DNA of 23,199 nt from NCBI GenBank assembly GCA_002503055.1, contig DAQX01000001.1:1-23199 (forward strand), read 5' to 3'. Source of the stretch: Euryarchaeota archaeon UBA86. Its GTDB lineage: Archaea; Thermoplasmatota; Poseidoniia; Poseidoniales; Thalassarchaeaceae. Shown one piece after another: positions 1-6,803 of this stretch. Each line of letters opens with the position of its first letter. The first letter of the stretch is position 1. A program made the position numbers and the translations under genes. The notes beneath the pieces were generated by a model. It ran no database searches and had not been told where the DNA came from. It saw only the letters and a list, made by a program, of their open reading frames with translations.

Positions 1-168
1 GGCGAATGCTGCCGTCTTTCCCGTGCCAGTTTGGGCACAACCGAGCATGTCGCGGCCCTCAATTAGGTCGGGTATGGCTTGGGCCTGAATAGGCGTCGGC
101 GATACATACCCAATCTCATCAAGAGCAGCCTGCAAGGGCTGGCATAGATTAAGTGAAGTGAAATCCAT
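1..168 (-). CDS. DEAD-box RNA helicase, N-terminal fragment (runs off the left edge)
   Basis: The first 56 codons of an ATP-dependent RNA helicase are read from ATG at 168 down to base 1, where the window ends. The translation starts MDFTSLNLCQPL. It holds the Q-motif region (GYVSPTPIQAQAIP, residues 20-33) and the Walker A motif I (AQTGTGKT, residues 45-52), the normal spacing for RhlE/DeaD-type helicases that unwind structured RNA in translation or RNA decay. The start lies 9 bases after the isocitrate dehydrogenase stop on the same strand, so the two are probably co-transcribed. The DEAD box and the RecA2 domain are outside the window, so the subfamily cannot be named. Confidence 0.9.
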   Translation of the reverse strand, partial: MDFTSLNLCQPLQAALDEIGYVSPTPIQAQAIPDLIEGRDMLGCAQTGTGKTAAFA

Positions 169-177
169 GGATTCAAC

Positions 178-1416
178 TCACATATGTGTGATAATGGCAG
201 TACCGAACTCACTGCACTTTAGCAGAGTAGCATCTTCCATCAGACGCTCAAAGTCGTAGGTCACGGTACCGGCGCTAATTGCGCCCTCCATTCCCTTGAC
301 GATTAGATTTGCAGCCTCGGACCAGCCGATGTGTCTAAGCATCATCTCCGCAGATAGGATGAGGCTGCCAGGGTTGACCTTGTCTTGGCCAGTATACTTC
401 GGAGCGGTGCCGTGAGTGGCTTCGAAGATGGCGACCCCTGTGTCGTAGTTGATGTTGGCTCCCGGGGCAATACCGATACCACCAACCTGGGCTGCCAAAG
501 CATCTGAGATGTAGTCGCCATTGAGATTCATCGTAGTCAGTACCCCATATTCTCTCGGGCGTGTGAGGACTTGTTGGAGCATTGCATCGGCGATGACATC
601 TTTGATGGTGATTTGGTTGCCAGTCTTTGGGTTGGTCATTGTGCACCAGGGCCCTCCGTCAAGTTCGGTTGCACCAAACTCGTCCTTTGCCAGTTGGTAA
701 CCCCAGTCTCGGAAGCCCCCTTCTGTGAACTTCATGATGTTGCCCTTGTGAACGATGGTAACGCTGTCACAATCATTCTCAATTGCGTGATTGATAGCCG
801 CACGCACAATTCTAGCTGTTCCCTGCTTGCTAATCGGTTTGATTCCAATTCCACTGGTGTCTGGAAATCGAATTTTATCGACGCCCATCTCATTGTGAAG
901 GAAGTCGATTACCTTGCGAACTTCTTCGCTGCCTGATTCCCACTCAATTCCTGCATAGACATCCTCGCTGTTCTCTCTGAAGATGATCATGTCGACGGCT
1001 CCCGGATCCCTGACCGGGCTGGGAGTTCCGGCGTACCAGCGAACTGGCCTCACGCACGCGAAGAGGTCTAGTTGCTGTCGTAGTGCTACATTCAGGCTAC
1101 GGATTCCTCCGCCAACTGGAGTTGTCAATGGACCCTTGATTGAAACCAATCCCTCGCGCATAGATTGTTTGGTTTCCTCCGGAAGCCATTCGCCTGTATT
1201 GTCGAACGCTTTCTGGCCGGCTAGAGTTTCGCTCCAGTGAATCCTTCGCTCGCCGCCATATGCGCGCTCCACTGCAGCGTCTACAACTGCAATCATTACG
1301 GGAGTGATGTCAATGCCGATTCCATCTCCCTCGATGTAGTGAATTATTGGATCGTCTGGGACATTAAGTCGGCCGTCGTCCATTGTGATTTTACTGCCTG
1401 CTCCCATGGCTCTCAT
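178..1416 (-). CDS. icd: NADP-dependent isocitrate dehydrogenase
   Basis: Oxidative decarboxylation of isocitrate to 2-oxoglutarate in the TCA cycle, cytosolic. From the chosen start it is 412 residues, close to the 416 of E. coli Icd, and it follows that enzyme almost residue for residue as I know it. Visible are the N-terminal PIIHYIEGDGIG, the substrate loop GGGIRSLNVALRQ with the serine (S107) that is phosphorylated in E. coli, the catalytic region YAGIEW, KGNIMKFTEG, NLNGDYISDALAAQVGGIG and EATHGTAPKY. The residues that select NADP in E. coli are kept: KY after HGTAP, and Y..R in TYDFERLM. The frame stays open to 1554, but those extra residues do not resemble the family and overlap the divergent OsmC gene. 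ATG 1416 has AGGT seven bases upstream; ATG 1407 is the alternative. The helicase gene follows closely. Confidence 0.95.
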   Translation of the reverse strand: MRAMGAGSKITMDDGRLNVPDDPIIHYIEGDGIGIDITPVMIAVVDAAVERAYGGERRIHWSETLAGQKAFDNTGEWLPEETKQSMREGLVSIKGPLTTPVGGGIRSLNVALRQQLDLFACVRPVRWYAGTPSPVRDPGAVDMIIFRENSEDVYAGIEWESGSEEVRKVIDFLHNEMGVDKIRFPDTSGIGIKPISKQGTARIVRAAINHAIENDCDSVTIVHKGNIMKFTEGGFRDWGYQLAKDEFGATELDGGPWCTMTNPKTGNQITIKDVIADAMLQQVLTRPREYGVLTTMNLNGDYISDALAAQVGGIGIAPGANINYDTGVAIFEATHGTAPKYTGQDKVNPGSLILSAEMMLRHIGWSEAANLIVKGMEGAISAGTVTYDFERLMEDATLLKCSEFGTAIITHM

Positions 1417-1438
1417 ACGGGCGACCTGCCGCCCCTCT

Positions 1439-1456
1439 TTCAAGACAACCCTTGAA
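1439..1456. promoter_or_regulatory. Inverted repeat between divergent icd and osmC-like genes
   Basis: Perfect 6-base arms TTCAAG and CTTGAA separated by 6 bases, lying in the 64-base gap between the two divergent starts (1416 and 1481). The gap is unusually GC-rich and shows no clear TATA element on either strand. An operator for a dimeric regulator shared by both genes is possible, but the dyad is short and this is inference. Confidence 0.35.
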
Positions 1457-1480
1457 GCATGATGACCCGAGTCGGGGTGC

Positions 1481-1873
1481 ATGAAGGGCGAAGTCAGTTG
1501 GACCCATGAAGAAGGATATGTCGGAACCACCTCCGGGGGAAAGCGTTTCGGCATCTATGACGAGTCGTCTCCCAGCCCTATGGAGATGGTGATGTATGGT
1601 CATGCCGCCTGTTCGATGATTGATGTTGTTGGAGGGCTCAAAGATAGAGTTGGCAACCTTGAGGAATTGGTTGTGGAAGTTGAAGCCGAGAGGGCGGCAG
1701 AGAGTCCTAAGATATTCACCAGTGTCAATATGAGATACATTGTGAGAGGAGATGTTCCTGAGAAGTTGGTTCGCAGAATTATCGAGAATAGCCATGAGAA
1801 ACTCTGTAGTGTTGGAATAATGATTACCAGATCTGGGGCGACACTTGGTTGGACTTTGGAAATGAATCCCTAG
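1481..1873 (+). CDS. OsmC/Ohr-family protein
   Basis: A 130-residue protein with the layout of the OsmC family, thiol-dependent peroxidases that reduce organic hydroperoxides or related small thiols in the cytosol. The N-terminal strand pair (VSWTHEEGYVGTT) leads to SPMEMVMYGHAACSMIDVV, which carries the first conserved cysteine at C44. The strands VEVEAERAAESPKIFTSV follow, and the second conserved cysteine is C109 in HEKLCSVGIM. Both redox cysteines of the family are therefore present. Length and start match the short YhfA-like branch. The ATG at 1481 is preceded by GGGGTG. The gene diverges from icd, and 162 bases separate it from nrdJ. The physiological substrate cannot be read from the sequence. 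Confidence 0.85.
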   Translation: MKGEVSWTHEEGYVGTTSGGKRFGIYDESSPSPMEMVMYGHAACSMIDVVGGLKDRVGNLEELVVEVEAERAAESPKIFTSVNMRYIVRGDVPEKLVRRIIENSHEKLCSVGIMITRSGATLGWTLEMNP

Positions 1874-1887
1874 GGAAATCTAACAAT

Positions 1888-1929
1888 TTTGTCAGTTTGT
1901 CGATTGGTGATTATTTGTCATTTGGTCGA
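1888..1929. repeat. Two near-identical 16-base direct repeats upstream of nrdJ
   Basis: TTTGTCAGTTTGTCGA (1888-1903) and TTTGTCATTTGGTCGA (1914-1929) match at 14 of 16 positions, with starts 26 bases apart, about two and a half helical turns. They lie just after the OsmC stop and about 107 bases before the nrdJ start. The layout suggests tandem binding sites for a regulator of nrdJ. They do not look like the bacterial NrdR box. The function is inferred. Confidence 0.4.
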
Positions 1930-2023
1930 CCATGAAACCCTTCTCGTCCTCAATCATTAAACACCCCCCATCCAGAAGACGGAATCCCTTGCGTTGCGCA
2001 AGGCGAAAGGCGAGGCCAAAATT

Positions 2024-2030
2024 AGGAGGA
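2024..2030 (+). promoter_or_regulatory. Shine-Dalgarno site that fixes the nrdJ start
   Basis: AGGAGGA lies five bases before ATG 2036. This picks that ATG over the in-frame ATG at 1994, which has no such site. Confidence 0.75.
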
Positions 2031-2035
2031 ATTGG

Positions 2036-5000
2036 ATGCAGACCAGAATCAAAGGCGACGCAGAAACCGGAGATGCAGAAACCGGCATGGTCGTTGAGAG
2101 AAGATTCACCACCTCCGGTGATGACCCATTCGATGCATTCGAATGGATCGAAATGGATGTTGAAATCAGAAACCCAGATGGGTCAATGGCTGATTCTATC
2201 GAGGGCGTCAAACTGCCATCGGGATTCACGGGAGTTCCAGGCAAAGTTTGCGCTCAGAAATATCTGCGAAAGGCAGGAGTTCCGAAGCACCTGAGAAAGG
2301 TGCCTGAGGATGATGTTCCAGTCTGGCTACAGCGAAGTGAGCCGGATCATGAGAAGCTTCAGACGCTTGAGGCTGATGACAGAATGGGTGGGGAGACCGA
2401 TGGAAGAGAACTCTTCCGGAGGCTCGCAGGGACCTGGACCTACTGGGGCTGGAAGTACGGATACTTCGCCGGCGAGGCTGATGCCCGCGCGTACTTCGAC
2501 GAAATGTGCTATGTGATTGCAAGTCAGCGATCTGCGCCGAACAGTCCCCAGTGGTTCAACACAGGCCTGCATTGGGCATACGGCATAGAGGGGCCGGCTC
2601 AAGGTCACTCATTCGTCAACCCCGATACTGCCGAGTTAGAGTACTCCACAAATGCTTACGAGCATCCGCAGCCACATGCTTGTTTCATTCAGTCTGTTTC
2701 AGATTCCTTAGTCGGGGGAACTGAGTCTATAATGGGCCTTTGGAATAGGGAGGCTTTGTTGTTTAAGTATGGTTCAGGAACAGGCTCAAACTTCTCGAGA
2801 ATCAGAGGGGCAGGGGAGCCTTTGTCTGGCGGAGGAACTTCAAGTGGTCTGTTGTCTTTCTTGAAGATTGGAGATAGGGCTGCTGGCGCAATCAAGTCTG
2901 GTGGAACCACCCGCAGGGCCGCCAAGATGGTTACACTAGATCTCGACCATCCTGACATTGAGGAATACATCGATTGGAAGTCGAGTGAAGAGGAAAAGGT
3001 GTCCTCGCTCGTGATTGGAAGTACCATTTTGCAGAAGCATGCCAACTCACTGATGGATGCGATTTGGGATTACGGAGATGATGAAGGGAGATTCGATCAG
3101 AGTACCAATCTTGGACTTCGCAGAGCGATGGTGGGTGCCATCAAGGAGCATGTTCCTCAGCCTCATATCCAGAGGATTGTTGACCTCGCAAAACAAGGAT
3201 GGAAGGGCGTAGACTTCGAGGTCTTCGATACCGATTGGCAGGGAGAGGCTTATCTCACTGTCTCGGGTCAAAATAGCAACAACTCGGTTCGCGTTCCAAA
3301 TGAATTCATGGAGGCAGTCAACAATGGAACTGACTGGAACTTGTACTTCAGAACTGAATTGGATAAGGCCGAGGCTCAGAACAGAGATCCAAAACCTTGC
3401 AAGACTCTTGATGCTCAGGATCTCTGGGGCAAAGTCGCCTACACTGCTTGGGCATGTGCTGATCCGGGGGTTCAGTTCGATACCACCATCAACGAGTGGC
3501 ACACCTGTCCCGAGGGCGGGAGAATCAACGGGTCCAATCCGTGCTCCGAGTACATGTTCCTAGACGATACTGCGTGCAATCTTGCGAGCATCAATCTCCT
3601 TCACTACTACGATAAGGATACTCAGACATTCCAGGTTGATGATTTCAGACACAGTGTAAGATTGTGGACAATGACTCTAGAAATTAGCGTACTTATGGCT
3701 CAGTTCCCATCTCAGGAGATTGCACGAAAGTCGTATGAATACAGAACATTGGGCCTAGGTTACTGTAACATCGGCTCGCTGCTTATGCATATGGGAATAC
3801 CCTATGATGATGAGCGGGCCTACTCAATTTGCGGTGCTATTACTTCGATAATGTGCGGCGAGACTTATGCTACCAGCGCTGAGATGGCCTCGGTTCTGGG
3901 GCCATTCGACGACTATGAGAGAAACTCAGAACACATGCTCAGAGTGATGAGGAACCATAGGAGAGCCGCTTATGGTGCTCCTGAAGAAGAGTACGAAGGA
4001 CTCACGGTTCCACCCATGGGAATCAATGCCAGCAAGTGTCCAAAGGATTTGCTTGAGGCAGCAAGAGAGGCCTGGGACCGTGCCCTCAGAGACGGCGAGG
4101 AGCATGGATACAGAAATGCTCAGACTACTGTAATTGCTCCAACCGGCACAATCGGCCTAATCATGGGTGCAGATACGACTGGTGTCGAGCCACAATTCTC
4201 GCTTGTCCAGTTCAAGACTCTAGCAGGAGGAGGTTCGTTGAGAATTGTCAACAAGGGAGTTCCTAGTGCACTGCGCAGACTTGGCTACTCAGACAGTGAG
4301 TGTAAGGCAATCGAGGAGTATATCATCGGTACCGGTCGACTTGGTGGGTGCCCACATATTACGATGGATCGTCTAATGGGTGTTGGTTTCAGCAAGGCTA
4401 GCTTGGATACTGTTGAAGGAAGCCTAGCAGATGTCTTTGATCTGCGCTCGGCCTTCGCACCCTCCCTACTTGGAAAGGATGTATGCACAGACCTAGGAAT
4501 GAGTGATGTGCAATTTGAAGATCCATTCTTCGACACGCTCGGATTCCTAGGATTCACTCCCGATGAAATTACGGCGGCTCAAGATCACATCTTCGGCAAC
4601 CTCACGATTGAGGGGGCGCCTGGACTCAAGGAAGAGCACCTGCCAGTGTTCGACTGCGCTACACCCTGTGGAGCGAAAGGGACTCGATCAATCGCTTGGC
4701 CGGCGCATGTGAAGATGATGGCTGCTGCTCAGCCGTTCATCTCCGGTGCGATTTCTAAGACGATTAACATGCCATCCAACTCAACCGTAGATGATGTGCG
4801 CGAGGCATACAACCTCAGTCACACTACAATGAACAAGGCCTGTGCAGTTTATCGTGACTGTTCCAAACTATCTCAGCCACTGATGAACCAGTTGGTAGAT
4901 GCGAGTGAACTTGAGGATGATGAATCATCGGAAGAGGATGTCAAGCAGAAGATGGTTCAGGAAGTTGTGGAGGTTTTGCCAGTACCCGAACCAGTAGCTC

Positions 5001-5677
5001 AGCCTGTTGCTCAGTCGTTCGTTGACTTCGTCGCAACCAGAAGATCTCTGCCTGACAAGAAGAGGGCGACCTCGACTAAGGCAAGAATTGGGGGGCACAG
5101 TGTGAGGCTAATCACTGGCGAGTACCCTGATGGAAAACTAGGGGAAATCATCCTAGTGACCTCAAAGGAAGGAGCTGCTTGGAGAGCCATGCTAAACCAG
5201 TTCGCCATTGCAGTATCAATTGCTTTGCAGCACGGCGTGCCTCTGGAGGCTTTCATCAAGGTCTTCACATTCCAAAAATTCGAGCCTAGTGGTATGGTCG
5301 AAGGAGGAAGTGGAAGAGTCAAGATGGCGTCAAGTCTAGTTGACTGGATCTTCAGAGAACTCGCTATCGAGTACGCCGGAAGAGACGATTTGGCTCATGT
5401 AGCTGCAGAGGACTTTGATCAATTCTCAATTAGCAAGCCCGAGTTGACCGAAGCTGGAGTGGTAAGATCTGAGGGGGAGAAGATGGAAGTTCAGATGACG
5501 CTTGATGCAGCAGTTGCTCCTCTTCAGGAACAAGATTCAGATGCCCTTGCAATACAAGCGGCCCGGGAGAGAGGATTCACCGGAGATATTTGTGATGACT
5601 GTGGTAGCAGTCAGATGGTCCGCAACGGCACCTGTCTGAAGTGCAATGACTGTGGTTCAACCACAGGCTGCTCTTGA
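2036..5677 (+). CDS. nrdJ: Adenosylcobalamin-dependent (class II) ribonucleotide reductase
   Basis: A 1213-residue vitamin B12-dependent reductase making deoxyribonucleotides without oxygen-dependent cofactor assembly. The catalytic barrel shows NSPQWFNTG (169-177), the redox cysteine C216 in HACFIQS with partner C514 in DDTACNLASINL, and the radical loop NPCSE with N501, C503 and E505. Also present are KYGSGTGSNFS, PTGTIGLIMGADTTGVEPQF and GGCPHITMDR. After about residue 955 an acidic, proline-containing linker leads to a TSCPD domain (about 1017-1105). The tail has CxxC pairs at 1186/1189 and 1200/1203 plus C1206 and C1212, probably a zinc or redox module that re-reduces the active site. 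There is no ATP cone. Length, order and wording closely follow the alphaproteobacterial form as I know it, suggesting interdomain transfer. The start was chosen by the Shine-Dalgarno site; the gene ends 10 bases from the tfb stop. Confidence 0.96.
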   Translation: MQTRIKGDAETGDAETGMVVERRFTTSGDDPFDAFEWIEMDVEIRNPDGSMADSIEGVKLPSGFTGVPGKVCAQKYLRKAGVPKHLRKVPEDDVPVWLQRSEPDHEKLQTLEADDRMGGETDGRELFRRLAGTWTYWGWKYGYFAGEADARAYFDEMCYVIASQRSAPNSPQWFNTGLHWAYGIEGPAQGHSFVNPDTAELEYSTNAYEHPQPHACFIQSVSDSLVGGTESIMGLWNREALLFKYGSGTGSNFSRIRGAGEPLSGGGTSSGLLSFLKIGDRAAGAIKSGGTTRRAAKMVTLDLDHPDIEEYIDWKSSEEEKVSSLVIGSTILQKHANSLMDAIWDYGDDEGRFDQSTNLGLRRAMVGAIKEHVPQPHIQRIVDLAKQGWKGVDFEVFDTDWQGEAYLTVSGQNSNNSVRVPNEFMEAVNNGTDWNLYFRTELDKAEAQNRDPKPCKTLDAQDLWGKVAYTAWACADPGVQFDTTINEWHTCPEGGRINGSNPCSEYMFLDDTACNLASINLLHYYDKDTQTFQVDDFRHSVRLWTMTLEISVLMAQFPSQEIARKSYEYRTLGLGYCNIGSLLMHMGIPYDDERAYSICGAITSIMCGETYATSAEMASVLGPFDDYERNSEHMLRVMRNHRRAAYGAPEEEYEGLTVPPMGINASKCPKDLLEAAREAWDRALRDGEEHGYRNAQTTVIAPTGTIGLIMGADTTGVEPQFSLVQFKTLAGGGSLRIVNKGVPSALRRLGYSDSECKAIEEYIIGTGRLGGCPHITMDRLMGVGFSKASLDTVEGSLADVFDLRSAFAPSLLGKDVCTDLGMSDVQFEDPFFDTLGFLGFTPDEITAAQDHIFGNLTIEGAPGLKEEHLPVFDCATPCGAKGTRSIAWPAHVKMMAAAQPFISGAISKTINMPSNSTVDDVREAYNLSHTTMNKACAVYRDCSKLSQPLMNQLVDASELEDDESSEEDVKQKMVQEVVEVLPVPEPVAQPVAQSFVDFVATRRSLPDKKRATSTKARIGGHSVRLITGEYPDGKLGEIILVTSKEGAAWRAMLNQFAIAVSIALQHGVPLEAFIKVFTFQKFEPSGMVEGGSGRVKMASSLVDWIFRELAIEYAGRDDLAHVAAEDFDQFSISKPELTEAGVVRSEGEKMEVQMTLDAAVAPLQEQDSDALAIQAARERGFTGDICDDCGSSQMVRNGTCLKCNDCGSTTGCS
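2054..2083 (+). repeat. 15-base tandem duplication in the nrdJ N-terminus
   Basis: GGCGACGCAGAAACC (2054-2068) and GGAGATGCAGAAACC (2069-2083) match at 13 of 15 bases and encode GDAET twice (residues 7-16). They lie before the conserved RRFTTSGDDPF region, so the extension is probably tolerant of length change. This is a likely slippage product. Confidence 0.65.
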
Positions 5678-5687
5678 GTCTTTGAAC

Positions 5688-6623
5688 TCAAATCTCAAGT
5701 TCTATGTTCAGGTTCTGAATCAGTTCCTTGTATCGGTTTCTGATTGTAACCTCAGTCACTCCAGCAACCTCAGCAACTTCGCGCTGGGTTCTACGCTTGC
5801 CGCAAAGAACGCTAGCGATATAGATGATTGAGGCAGCGATTCCAGTTGGGCCCCGTCCGCTGGTCAGTTCCTTCTCTTGGGCAGCGGCGATTAGCTCGTA
5901 TGCCTTCGACTGGACTTCAGCGTCCAAGTGTAGGCCGGAGCAGAATCTCGGTATGTAGTCCTCCGGCTTGGTGGGAGGGATTTTCATCTTGAGTTCGCGA
6001 ACCATGAACCGGTAGGTTCGGCCGATTTCCTTGCGGCCGGTCCTGCTAGCTTCTCCAATCTCATCTAGAGTGCGTGGGTTGTTGCACTGTCTGCAGGCAG
6101 CGTATAGGCTTGCAGCAGCGACGCCTTCAATCGAGCGGCCGCGGATAAGTCTGGCTTCGACTGCTTTCTTGTAGTTGACAGCAGCTGACTCGCGAATCGA
6201 CTTAGGAAGGTCGAGTCGGCTTGCCATGCGGTCTAGTTCAGCAAGGGCCATGGCGAGGTTTCTTTCTGTGGCGTTACTGACGCGAGAACGCTTCTGCCAC
6301 TTTCTCATTCTGTAGAATTGGCTTCGGTAACGGCTCGAGATTGCTTTGCCTGAGTAATCCTTGTTCTGCCAGTCTATGTCGGTTGACAGTCCCTTGTCGT
6401 GTAGCATGACGGTCATCGGTGCGCCAGTACGGGCGCGTTGGTCGCCCTGCTCGGGGCTGAACACGCGCCATTCGGCACCCTGATCGATTACATTGTCTTC
6501 TAGAACCAGTCCACAATCCTCACAGACGACCTCTCCGCGGGTCTCGTCTCTGTTCAGGTTTCTGCTTCCACATTCATTGCACTTCACTGTGTCTTCAACC
6601 AAATAGCCATCATCATTTGCCAT
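5688..6623 (-). CDS. tfb: Transcription initiation factor B (archaeal TFIIB)
   Basis: General transcription factor that binds the TBP-TATA complex and recruits RNA polymerase. The 311 residues give the usual full architecture. A zinc ribbon has C15, C18, C34 and C37. A B-reader/linker stretch (AEWRVFSPEQGDQRARTGAP) is followed by two cyclin-fold repeats, the first around 115-205 and the second from about 212 to the end. A recognition helix near the C-terminus (EVAEVAGVTEVTIRNRYKEL) would contact the BRE element. The ATG at 6623 has AGGTGAT three bases upstream. The gene faces nrdJ tail to tail with 10 bases between stops and diverges from the aconitase gene. A near-perfect palindrome lies in its presumed leader, which may mean autoregulation. 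Archaea often carry several tfb paralogues, and whether this is the main one cannot be told. Confidence 0.97.
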   Translation of the reverse strand: MANDDGYLVEDTVKCNECGSRNLNRDETRGEVVCEDCGLVLEDNVIDQGAEWRVFSPEQGDQRARTGAPMTVMLHDKGLSTDIDWQNKDYSGKAISSRYRSQFYRMRKWQKRSRVSNATERNLAMALAELDRMASRLDLPKSIRESAAVNYKKAVEARLIRGRSIEGVAAASLYAACRQCNNPRTLDEIGEASRTGRKEIGRTYRFMVRELKMKIPPTKPEDYIPRFCSGLHLDAEVQSKAYELIAAAQEKELTSGRGPTGIAASIIYIASVLCGKRRTQREVAEVAGVTEVTIRNRYKELIQNLNIELEI

Positions 6624-6626
6624 TCC

Positions 6627-6654
6627 ATCACCTTACCTTCGCTAGCAAAGGTAA
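6627..6654 (-). promoter_or_regulatory. Near-perfect palindrome plus Shine-Dalgarno in the tfb leader
   Basis: Arms TTACCTT (6633-6639) and AAGGTAA (6648-6654) enclose C-GCTAGC-A, so 10 of the 11 base pairs of this 22-base dyad are symmetric. On the minus strand it runs directly into the Shine-Dalgarno AGGTGAT (complement of 6627-6633), three bases before the tfb ATG. It could act as an operator for a dimer over the transcription start, or as an mRNA hairpin beside the ribosome site. The sequence does not decide between them. Confidence 0.55.
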
Positions 6655-6673
6655 TAAAACCCGAAAGACCATG

Positions 6674-6682
6674 TTATTTAAG
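6674..6682 (-). promoter_or_regulatory. Probable TATA box of tfb
   Basis: On the minus strand this reads CTTAAATAA inside an AT-rich patch, about 50 bases before the tfb start. A transcription start about 25 bases downstream would fall near 6652, at the edge of the palindrome. No experimental start is available, so the position is inferred. Confidence 0.5.
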
Positions 6683-6689
6683 CGTGACA

Positions 6690-6803
6690 GTATAATAAAA
6701 AGTGGTTAAATCGTTAGACTGGGAGCCAATATACTCAGAAATGAGCATTGAGAATAATGAAATAGAGCCCTGTATTGACATAGATTTAGGACGGTGTGTG
6801 TGA
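6690..6803 (+). promoter_or_regulatory. AT-rich promoter region of the aconitase gene
   Basis: The plus-strand half of the tfb/aconitase divergent gap contains TATAATAAAA (6691-6700) and AATAATGAAAT around 6752-6762. The second would give a leader of about 20 bases if it acts as the TATA box. The ATG at 6804 has only a weak GGTG-like ribosome site (GGTGTGTGTGA). Which element is used cannot be settled from sequence. Confidence 0.35.

Noticed and set aside
571..936. Plus-strand open frame inside isocitrate dehydrogenase
   Set aside because: It is antisense to strongly conserved icd coding and its translation shows no domain-like pattern.
1417..1554. N-terminal extension of isocitrate dehydrogenase in the open frame
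   Set aside because: The extra 46 residues do not match the family, overlap the OsmC start region and lack a ribosome site; the homologous N-terminus begins near 1416.
1874..2035. Cobalamin riboswitch upstream of the B12-dependent reductase
   Set aside because: The gap is only 162 bases, shows no recognisable B12-box-like core or nested hairpins, and cobalamin riboswitches are rare in archaea.
1994..2035. Longer nrdJ start at 1994
   Set aside because: No Shine-Dalgarno there, and the AGGAGGA that serves ATG 2036 would lie inside the coding region.
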